Assembly: GCF_003863335.1 (NCBI RefSeq)
Contig: NZ_RRAZ01000001.1
Location: forward strand, 1 to 64,000
Length of the DNA: 64,000 nucleotides
Direction: 5' to 3'
DNA from: Falsigemmobacter faecalis
Lineage (GTDB): Bacteria; Pseudomonadota; Alphaproteobacteria; Rhodobacterales; Rhodobacteraceae
The position numbers and the translations under genes were made by a program. The notes below the pieces were generated by a model that ran no database searches, was not told the origin of the DNA, and was given only the letters and a program-made list of their open reading frames with translations. Positions 57,826 through 64,000 of the stretch are shown piece by piece; within the stretch, counting starts at the first letter, position 1, and each line of letters starts with the position of its first letter.

Positions 57826-58865
57826 TCGGACGTGTTGTCGTTCTTGACCATATGGAAGATGGCCGCGCGGCGGCTGCGCTGGTGGTGGATGGTCATCTTG
57901 AAGAGCTGATCATTGATCCGAAAGGCGAAAGCCCTTTGCAGCCCGGCGCGGTTCTGCGCGGGGTTGTGGACCGGCTGGTCAAGGGCCAGGGCGGGGTTTT
58001 CGTGAAGCTTCCGGGTGGATCGGGTTTCCTGCGTCAGGTCTCGGGTCTGGCACCGGGTCAGCGGGTGATCGTGCAGGTTTCGGGTGTGGCGGAGCCGGGC
58101 AAGGCCGTTCCGGTGACGCTGCGGGTTCTCTTTAAGTCGCAGCTTGCGATTGCCACGCCGGGGGCGCCGGGGATCAATATCTCGCGCCGCATCCGCGATG
58201 AGGAGGTGCGGCAGGATCTGCAGGATCTGGCCGATGAGGCGATGAAAGGCGCGCCGGGGGATCTCGGGCTGATCATCCGCTCGGCGGCGGAGGCTGCGGG
58301 GGAAGAGGCCGTGGCCGAGGATATCCTGACGGTCAAAGAGCTGGCGACGGCGGTGATGGCGGATCTTTCGGGTGAGCCGGAGCTGCTGGTGGATGCGCCG
58401 GATGCGCATGAGCTGGCCTGGCGCGAGTGGACCGATCCTGCCCCTGATGAGGTGATGCAGGAAGAGGGCGCTTTTGAGCGCGCGGGTGTTCTGGATGCGA
58501 TCGACGTTCTGCGCTCGGTCGTGGCGGATCTGCCGGCGGGGGGCTCGATGGTGCTGGAGAGCACGCGGGCGCTGGTGGCGGTGGATATCAACACCGGGCC
58601 GGATACCTCGCTGGCGGCGGGTCTGAAGGCCAATATTGCCGCCGCCCGGGATCTGCCGCGGCAGCTGCGTCTGCGCGGCCTCGGGGGGCAGATCGTGGTG
58701 GATTTCGCGCCGATGCCGAAGAAAGACCGCGGCACGCTTGAGCAGGTTCTGCGCGCGGCCTTCAAGGGCGAGGCGGCAGAGACCACGCTGGCAGGCTGGA
58801 CGCCCCTGGGCAATTTTGAGCTGCAGCGCAAACGCGACCGCGCCATGCTGAAGGATCTGCTGTGA
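57822..58865 (+). CDS. Ribonuclease E/G family protein (short form)
   Basis: The 347-residue protein has an N-terminal S1-like segment ([17 protein letters not shown]) and the RNase E/G catalytic core, with Asp in [14 protein letters not shown] and [15 protein letters not shown]. It is shorter than RNase G (about 490) and lacks the CPxC zinc-link, so tetramer formation is doubtful. A longer RNase E may be encoded elsewhere. It overlaps maf and yacG by 4 bases each. Confidence 0.88.
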   Translation: MIGRVVVLDHMEDGRAAAALVVDGHLEELIIDPKGESPLQPGAVLRGVVDRLVKGQGGVFVKLPGGSGFLRQVSGLAPGQRVIVQVSGVAEPGKAVPVTLRVLFKSQLAIATPGAPGINISRRIRDEEVRQDLQDLADEAMKGAPGDLGLIIRSAAEAAGEEAVAEDILTVKELATAVMADLSGEPELLVDAPDAHELAWREWTDPAPDEVMQEEGAFERAGVLDAIDVLRSVVADLPAGGSMVLESTRALVAVDINTGPDTSLAAGLKANIAAARDLPRQLRLRGLGGQIVVDFAPMPKKDRGTLEQVLRAAFKGEAAETTLAGWTPLGNFELQRKRDRAMLKDLL

Positions 58866-59041
58866 GCAAATGTCCGATCTGTGGCCGTGCGGCAGAGCAG
58901 AGCTATCGCCCCTTCTGCTCCAAACGCTGTGCGGATGTGGATCTGGCGCGCTGGATGACGGGCTCTTACGCCATTCCGGTCGAAGACGACGGGGATGAGG
59001 ACGGGTTGCCCCCGGCCGATCCGCCACAAAAACCGATGTGA
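58862..59041 (+). CDS. yacG: DNA gyrase inhibitor/zinc-ribbon protein YacG
   Basis: This 59-residue protein starts at GTG 58862, overlapping the RNase E/G-like stop (GTGA). It reads [20 protein letters not shown] followed by RCADVDLARWM. The four Cys (CPIC and CSKRC) form the YacG zinc site. In E. coli YacG binds GyrB and inhibits gyrase. The acidic, Pro-rich tail is typical. The maf/RNase/yacG order is common in alphaproteobacteria. Confidence 0.93.
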   Translation: MSKCPICGRAAEQSYRPFCSKRCADVDLARWMTGSYAIPVEDDGDEDGLPPADPPQKPM

Positions 59042-59045
59042 GAGG

Positions 59046-59077
59046 ACGCGCGAGGGGGAGACCGCTCGCGCGTTTTT
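59046..59077 (+). terminator. Intrinsic terminator after yacG
   Basis: ACGCGCGAG (59046-59054) and CTCGCGCGT (59065-59073) with a 10-base loop, then TTTT. It ends the infA-maf-RNase-yacG unit five bases past the yacG stop. Confidence 0.9.
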
Positions 59078-59184
59078 CACTGCAGCGCATGGCGAAAGCA
59101 AATTCGTGCAACTTCGCGTCAGGGGGCGTTTTCTTTGACACCGGAGCGGCATAGATAAGGGCGAAGATCACCGGAGGCCCCAAG

Positions 59185-60702
59185 ATGACCCGCGCGAAAC
59201 CCGTTGTCCTTTGCATTCTTGATGGCTGGGGCCTGTCGGATGACCGCACGGCCAATGCGCCGGCGCTGGCTGAGACCCCGGCGTTTGACCGGGCCTGGGC
59301 GGAGTGCCCCCATGCGACGCTTCTGACCCATGGGCCGGATGCGGGTCTGCCCTCGGGGCAGATGGGCAATTCTGAGGTGGGTCATACCAATATCGGCGCG
59401 GGCCGGGTGGTGGCGATGGATCTGGGTCAGATCGATCTGGCGATCGAGGATGGCTCTTTCAATCAGAACGCGGCGATCCTGGACTGGGTTGCAGGGCTGA
59501 AGGCCACGGGCGGCACCGCGCATCTGATGGGGGTGATTTCGGATGGCGGCGTACACGGGCATCTGACCCATGTGCAGGCAGCGGCGCATCTGGTGGCCGC
59601 GCAGGGGGTGCCGGTGGTGATCCATGCGGTGACCGATGGCCGCGATGTCGCGCCCTCCTCGGCGGTGCCCTATATGGAGGCGCTGGTCGCGGGGCTGCCG
59701 CGCGGGGCAAAGGTCGGGACGGTGGTCGGGCGCTATTACGCCATGGACCGCGACAACCGCTGGGAGCGGGTTTCGCAGGCTTATGGCGCTTTTGTCTCGG
59801 GCCAGGGCACGGCTGCCACTTCGGCGGTGGCGGCTGTCGAGGCGGCTTATGCGGCCGGTCTGAGCGATGAGTTCATCACGCCCTATGTGATCGGCGGTTA
59901 CGCGGGCATGAAGGATGACGACGGCTTTTTCTGCCTGAACTTCCGGGCGGATCGCGCGCGGGAGATCCTGCTGGCGCTGGGCCAGCCCGGGTTTGACGGC
60001 TTTGATGTCTCGGGCCGTCCGGCGCTGACGCTCTTTGGCATGGTGGATTATTCCAAAGACCATGATGCCTTTATGCAGGCGGCTTTCCCGAAGCAAAGCA
60101 TCGTGAACACGCTGGGCGAATGGGTCGCCAAACAGGGCAAGCGCCAGTTCCGTCTGGCCGAGACCGAGAAATACCCCCATGTCACCTTCTTCCTGAACGG
60201 TGGCCAGGAAACCCCGGCAGAGGGCGAAGACCGCTTCATGCCGAAATCGCCGAAAGTGGCGACCTATGATCTGCAGCCCGAGATGTCCTCGGAAGAGGTC
60301 ACGGAGAAATTCCTTGAGGCGATTGAGGCCGATTACGATCTGATCGTTGTCAACTACGCCAACCCCGATATGGTAGGTCATACCGGCAGCCTGGAGGCGG
60401 CGATGGCGGCCTGTGCCTCGGTGGACCGGGGCCTGGCCCGGGTGATCCCGGCGCTGCTGGCCAAAGGGGGGGCGATGCTTTTGACGGCAGATCACGGCAA
60501 TTGTGAGCAGATGTTTGACCCCGCAACCGGCGGTCCGCATACCGCACACACGCTGAACCCGGTGCCGGTCATTCTGATCGGCGGCCCCGAGGGCGTGGCT
60601 TTGCGCGATGGCCGTCTGGCCGATGTGGCCCCGACCCTTTTGCAGCTGATGGATCTGCCGCAGCCGGAAGAGATGACCGGACGGAGCCTGATCCTCGCAT
60701 GA
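59185..60702 (+). CDS. gpmI: 2,3-bisphosphoglycerate-independent phosphoglycerate mutase
   Basis: The 505-residue Mn-dependent enzyme interconverts 3- and 2-phosphoglycerate in glycolysis. The metal/phospho-Ser site is in GQMGNSEVGHTNIGAGR, the N-terminal metal site in VLCILDGWGLSDDR, and the C-terminal site in LTADHGNCEQM with His in GGPHTAHTLNPVPVIL. GGAGG precedes the ATG. It overlaps the next gene by four bases. Confidence 0.97.
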   Translation: MTRAKPVVLCILDGWGLSDDRTANAPALAETPAFDRAWAECPHATLLTHGPDAGLPSGQMGNSEVGHTNIGAGRVVAMDLGQIDLAIEDGSFNQNAAILDWVAGLKATGGTAHLMGVISDGGVHGHLTHVQAAAHLVAAQGVPVVIHAVTDGRDVAPSSAVPYMEALVAGLPRGAKVGTVVGRYYAMDRDNRWERVSQAYGAFVSGQGTAATSAVAAVEAAYAAGLSDEFITPYVIGGYAGMKDDDGFFCLNFRADRAREILLALGQPGFDGFDVSGRPALTLFGMVDYSKDHDAFMQAAFPKQSIVNTLGEWVAKQGKRQFRLAETEKYPHVTFFLNGGQETPAEGEDRFMPKSPKVATYDLQPEMSSEEVTEKFLEAIEADYDLIVVNYANPDMVGHTGSLEAAMAACASVDRGLARVIPALLAKGGAMLLTADHGNCEQMFDPATGGPHTAHTLNPVPVILIGGPEGVALRDGRLADVAPTLLQLMDLPQPEEMTGRSLILA

Positions 60703-61823
60703 GGCGGGCGGCGCTGGCTCTCTGTCTGGCGCTGATGGCCGGGGGGACCGCTGTTGCGGAAAGCCCGGTCTCGGATCAGGCACGGGCGGCGAGCGAGGGG
60801 CTTTTGGGCGCGGTTGAGGCGCTGGAGCAGGCGGAAAGCGGCCGCGATCAGGTCGCGGCGCTGACCCGGACCATTCAGGCCTATGAAACCGGCCTTTCGA
60901 CCCTGCGCGAGGCTTTGCGCCAGGCCACCATCCGCGAGACCGCGCTGCAGATGCGCTTTGAGGCCAAGCGCGAGCGGGTTTCCAAGCTGCTGGGCGTGTT
61001 GTCGGGGATGGACCCTGATCCGACGCCGCTTTTGATGCTGCACCCCTCGGGGCCGGTGGGCACGGCGCGGTCGGGCATGATGCTGGCCGAGATCACTCCG
61101 GCGATGCAGGCAGAGGTCGAGACCCTGCGGGCTGAGTTGAAAGAAGTCTCTGAACTCAGGGCCTTGCAGAAATCCGCCGGAGCCACGCTGCAGCGCGGCC
61201 TTGAGGCGGCGCAGGTCGCCCGCACGCAGCTAAGCCAGGCGATTGCCGCCCGTTCGCCGCTGCCCAAACGCTTCACGGAAGATCCTGAGCGGCTGAAGCT
61301 GATGATCTCGGACGCCGATACGCTGGATGCGCTGGCGACCGGGCTTGCGCCGGATCTGCTGGCAAATACCGAGCTGACGGAATTCGCCGCCTCGCAGGGC
61401 AAGCTGGTGCTTCCGGTGCTCGGCCAGGTGCTGCGCCAGTTCGGCGAGCCGGATGCCGCGGGGATTGAACGCCCCGGTCTGGTGATCGCCACGCGCCCTC
61501 AGGCGCTGGTCACCGCGCCCTGGCCATCGACCATCCGCTATGTCGGGCCCTTTCTCGACTACGGAAATGTGATGATCCTTGAGCCCGGTGCGGGCTATCT
61601 TCTGGTTCTGGCCGGGCTCGGGACCATCTACGGTGGTGTGGGTGACATCGTCCCGGGCAATGCGCCCGTGGGGCTGATGGGCGGCGCGGACGGCACCGGG
61701 GATCTTTTGCAGGGCGGCTCTGAGAGCACTGGCAGAACCGGTTCGGAAACGCTCTATATGGAACTGAGGCAGGGCGGTCAGCCCGTCGATCCCGGCGAGT
61801 GGTTCGCCGATGTGAGGGAATGA
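60699..61823 (+). CDS. EnvC-like murein hydrolase activator (degenerate LytM domain)
   Basis: The 374-residue protein has a signal peptide (cleavage near AVA at residue 20), a long coiled-coil part (about 22-200) and a C-terminal LytM/M23-like domain. The zinc ligands are missing: the usual HG reads EPGAG, YAHL reads LVLAGL, and HLHFE reads TLYMEL. This matches EnvC, which activates amidases by binding rather than cutting. It is coupled to gpmI (ATGA) and followed by ctpA. Confidence 0.88.
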   Translation: MRRAALALCLALMAGGTAVAESPVSDQARAASEGLLGAVEALEQAESGRDQVAALTRTIQAYETGLSTLREALRQATIRETALQMRFEAKRERVSKLLGVLSGMDPDPTPLLMLHPSGPVGTARSGMMLAEITPAMQAEVETLRAELKEVSELRALQKSAGATLQRGLEAAQVARTQLSQAIAARSPLPKRFTEDPERLKLMISDADTLDALATGLAPDLLANTELTEFAASQGKLVLPVLGQVLRQFGEPDAAGIERPGLVIATRPQALVTAPWPSTIRYVGPFLDYGNVMILEPGAGYLLVLAGLGTIYGGVGDIVPGNAPVGLMGGADGTGDLLQGGSESTGRTGSETLYMELRQGGQPVDPGEWFADVRE

Positions 61824-61833
61824 GGACGCATCC

Positions 61834-63168
61834 ATGAAGAAACATGTGCTGGCTGCGCTTGGCGGAACGGTAGCGGGGGCGGTGATCGCCGTGCAGCTTG
61901 CGGGACCCATCCTCGCACAGGATGCCGCGAAGAAAGCTTCTGTCTATCAACAGCTTGACCTGTTCGGTGACATCTTTGAGCGCATCCGCGCGCAATATGT
62001 CGAAGAGGTTGAGCCCGAAAAGCTGATTGAGGCTGCGATCAATGGCATGCTGACCTCGCTTGATCCGCATTCGTCTTATCTGCCGAAAAAAGCCTATGAG
62101 GATATGTCGGTTCAGACCCGGGGTGAATTCGGGGGCCTGGGCATTGAGGTGACCCAGGAAGAGGGCTTTGTGAAGGTCGTCACGCCGATTGATGACACTC
62201 CCGCCGATAAGGCCGGGATTCTGGCGGGCGATTTCATCACCCATGTCGACAATGAATCGGTGCTGGGTCTGACCATGGATCAGGCCGTTGATAAGATGCG
62301 CGGTCCGGTCGGCTCTGAGGTGGTGATCACCGTGGTGCGCGAAGGCACCGCAGAGCCTTTTGACGTCTCGATCATCCGCGAAAGCATCAAGGTGAAAGTC
62401 GCCCGTACCCGTCTTGAAGGCGATGTTGCGGTGATGCGCCTGACCACGTTCAACGATCAGACCTACAAGGGTCTCGAAGACGGTCTGAAGCAGCTCTTCG
62501 CGGATGCGGGCGGGGCCGATAAGATCAACGGTGTGGTGCTGGATCTGCGCAACAACCCCGGTGGTCTGCTGCCCCAGGCGATCAAAGTGGCCGATGCTTT
62601 TCTTGAACAGGGGGAAATCGTCTCGACCCGGGGCCGCACTGCGGCAGAGGGCGAGCGGATGAACGCAACCCCCGGCGATCTGACCGGAGGCAAACCGCTG
62701 GTCGTGCTGATCAACGAAGGCTCGGCCTCAGCCTCTGAGATCGTCGCCGGTGCGCTGCAGGATCATGGTCGTGCGGTCGTTGTGGGCATGAAATCCTTTG
62801 GCAAAGGCACCGTGCAATCGGTCATGCCGCTGCGCGGCGATGGCGCGATGCGTCTGACCACGGCGCGCTATTACACGCCCTCGGGCCGCTCAATCCAGGG
62901 CATGGGGGTGCATCCCGATGTCGTGGTGGCGCAGCCGCGCAAAGACCCGAATGCCCCGGTGACTGAAGAGCCGAAATCGCGTCTGTCGCGTTCAGAAGCG
63001 CAGCTGCGTGGCACGCTGTCGAACGATTCGATGTCTGAAGATGAGCGCAAGATGATTGAGGCAGAGGCCGCCAAAGCCGAAGCCGCTGCGAAACTGCGTC
63101 AGGATGATTACCAGCTGGCCTATGCCATCGACATCCTGCGCGGCATGGCCGCCGTGAAGAAAGACTGA
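61834..63168 (+). CDS. ctpA: Carboxy-terminal processing peptidase (S41)
   Basis: The 444-residue periplasmic protease has a signal/anchor segment (residues about 5-29), a PDZ domain (about 85-165) with [17 protein letters not shown], and the S41 core with nucleophile Ser in [17 protein letters not shown] and Lys in [13 protein letters not shown]. It trims periplasmic or wall-associated proteins and can control murein hydrolases, which fits its position after the EnvC-like gene. Confidence 0.96.
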   Translation: MKKHVLAALGGTVAGAVIAVQLAGPILAQDAAKKASVYQQLDLFGDIFERIRAQYVEEVEPEKLIEAAINGMLTSLDPHSSYLPKKAYEDMSVQTRGEFGGLGIEVTQEEGFVKVVTPIDDTPADKAGILAGDFITHVDNESVLGLTMDQAVDKMRGPVGSEVVITVVREGTAEPFDVSIIRESIKVKVARTRLEGDVAVMRLTTFNDQTYKGLEDGLKQLFADAGGADKINGVVLDLRNNPGGLLPQAIKVADAFLEQGEIVSTRGRTAAEGERMNATPGDLTGGKPLVVLINEGSASASEIVAGALQDHGRAVVVGMKSFGKGTVQSVMPLRGDGAMRLTTARYYTPSGRSIQGMGVHPDVVVAQPRKDPNAPVTEEPKSRLSRSEAQLRGTLSNDSMSEDERKMIEAEAAKAEAAAKLRQDDYQLAYAIDILRGMAAVKKD

Positions 63169-63170
63169 AG

Positions 63171-63644
63171 ATGAGCGATCTGCCCTATCGCCCCTGCGTG
63201 GGGGTGGTTTTGATCAATGCCGGGGGCCGGATTTTCGCCGGCCAGCGGCTCGACAGCGAAGTGCCCGCCTGGCAGATGCCCCAGGGCGGCATCGACAAGG
63301 GCGAGAAATCCCGCGACGCGGCTTTGCGTGAGCTGTGGGAGGAGACCGGCGTCACCGCTGATCTGGTTGAAGAGATCGCGCGGACGGACGATTGGGTGAC
63401 CTATGATCTGCCGCCGCATCTTTTGGGTAAGGTCTGGGGCGGCAAATACCGCGGACAAAAGCAGCGCTGGTATCTCTACCGCTTCAAAGGCTCCGACGAT
63501 CAGATCGTGATTGAAAGTGAGCATCCCGAGTTTTCCTCCTGGAAATGGATCGGCGCGGAAGAGATGGTTGCGGGCATCGTGCCCTTCAAACGCGCGGTTT
63601 ATGAGACAGTGGTCGCCGAATTCCGCGATCATCTGGCGAAATGA
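63171..63644 (+). CDS. rppH: RNA pyrophosphohydrolase
   Basis: The 157-residue Nudix enzyme removes pyrophosphate from mRNA 5' ends and triggers decay. The Nudix box is [20 protein letters not shown] followed by TG (about residues 38-59). [20 protein letters not shown] at the N-terminus and [21 protein letters not shown] are RppH-specific. It lies two bases after ctpA and overlaps the next gene (ATGA). Confidence 0.96.
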   Translation: MSDLPYRPCVGVVLINAGGRIFAGQRLDSEVPAWQMPQGGIDKGEKSRDAALRELWEETGVTADLVEEIARTDDWVTYDLPPHLLGKVWGGKYRGQKQRWYLYRFKGSDDQIVIESEHPEFSSWKWIGAEEMVAGIVPFKRAVYETVVAEFRDHLAK

Positions 63645-64000
63645 GCGGGGAGGCTTCGGCCTCCTCTTTGCCTTTCGGGGCTGAGGCTGCGGGCTATGAG
63701 GCCGGTCGCCCGGACTATCCGCCCGCGCTTTATGAAGCGCTTTTTCAAGAGCTTAACCTGAGCCCCGGCCTGCGGGGCTTTGAGGTTGGGGCCGGGACCG
63801 GCCTTGCCACGCGCGCGCTGATGCGGCGCGGGCTGCAGCTTCTGGCCATTGAACCCGACCCGCGGATGGCCGCGCGGCTGCGGGCCGCAGTGCCGGGGGC
63901 AGAGGTGATCCCCCTGCGGATGGAGGAAGCCGATCTGCCCGAGGCGGCGGCGGATTTCGGCGTCTCGGCCATGGCGATGCATTGGCTGGAACCGGCGACT
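63641..64000 (+). CDS. Class I SAM-dependent methyltransferase (partial, runs off the window)
   Basis: The first 120 codons are present. The SAM-binding motif [19 protein letters not shown] (about residues 47-65), motif with acidic end [14 protein letters not shown] and the AMAMHWLEP tail resemble the YcgJ/Rrna-MT small methyltransferases that act on diverse substrates. Its start overlaps the rppH stop (ATGA). The C-terminal part is outside the window. Confidence 0.85.
   Translation, partial: MSGEASASSLPFGAEAAGYEAGRPDYPPALYEALFQELNLSPGLRGFEVGAGTGLATRALMRRGLQLLAIEPDPRMAARLRAAVPGAEVIPLRMEEADLPEAAADFGVSAMAMHWLEPAT

Noticed and set aside
59141-59160. TTGACA and TAGATA before gpmI as a promoter
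   Set aside because: They are only 11 bases apart, too close for a sigma-70 promoter.
57699-60783. Two minus-strand open frames of about 555 codons each
   Set aside because: They are antisense to the RNase E/G-like gene and gpmI and have no family resemblance.

Overview
The window looks like chromosomal DNA of an alphaproteobacterium of the Rhodobacteraceae/Paracoccaceae (order Rhodobacterales). It is GC-rich, and the gene content (FabA/FabB, Lnt-MetK-TrmB, MreBCD-PBP2-RodA, EpmA/EF-P) fits that group. The strongest order-level marker is a SAM/SAH riboswitch in front of metK, a class described from Rhodobacterales. I cannot name genus or species. There is no phage, transposon, CRISPR array, rRNA or tRNA that I can support; this is core genome with a few accessory genes.

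Region 1 (1-11300) is the S10/spc ribosomal protein cluster: 3' end of tuf, then rpsJ, rplC, rplD, rplW, rplB, rpsS, rplV, rpsC, rplP, (NCS1 permease), rpmC, rpsQ, rplN, rplX, rplE, rpsN, rpsH, rplF, rplR, rpsE, rpmD. It departs from the textbook layout in two ways. An NCS1-type nucleobase/allantoin permease gene with its own terminator and operator-like palindrome sits between rplP and rpmC. The cluster also stops at a terminator after rpmD, with no rplO, secY, adk, rpsM, rpsK, rpoA or rplQ in the remaining 52 kb. Several intergenic gaps carry strong RNA hairpins (tuf/rpsJ, rplW/rplB, before rpmC, rplR/rpsE).

Region 2 (11.3-16.7 kb, mostly minus strand) is prs, lnt, metK and trmB, with the metK promoter and riboswitch in the lnt/metK gap. 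Region 3 (16.7-22 kb) is accessory: a DsbA-family protein, an alpha/beta hydrolase, an H-type lectin domain protein, a GntR regulator coupled to an APH-like phosphotransferase, a GNAT, and mltG. Region 4 (22-31 kb) holds fatty acid synthesis (fabF, fabA, fabB), small exported proteins, an aldo/keto reductase and the disaggregase clpB. Region 5 (31-42 kb) has a RecD-like helicase, an unknown 257-residue protein, SDR, MarR, nitrilase-family amidohydrolase, grxC, LysR, an OmpA-family protein, GNAT, a CinA-type domain protein, sfsA and an MFS transporter. Region 6 (42-47.7 kb) is the cell-elongation operon mreB-mreC-mreD-mrdA-rodA. Region 7 (47.8-57 kb) has a thioesterase, DUF2218, a 1-Cys peroxiredoxin, an aldehyde dehydrogenase, a small histidine-containing membrane protein, the divergent pair epmA/efp, a TyrA-like protein, an EamA transporter and a second nitrilase-family enzyme. 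Region 8 (57-64 kb) is infA-maf-RNase E/G-yacG, then gpmI-envC-like-ctpA-rppH and the start of a methyltransferase gene.

The most noteworthy non-coding items are the metK promoter plus SAM/SAH riboswitch; a dispersed intergenic repeat in four copies (near 28.1, 33.4, 53.8 and 56.9 kb) built of a GC hairpin followed by a conserved AT-rich tail and lying just downstream of stop codons; a promoter that runs straight into an intrinsic terminator in front of rpmC; and a three-hairpin leader in front of rpsE. None of these could be tested by search or folding here, so functional claims beyond recognisable families are inference.
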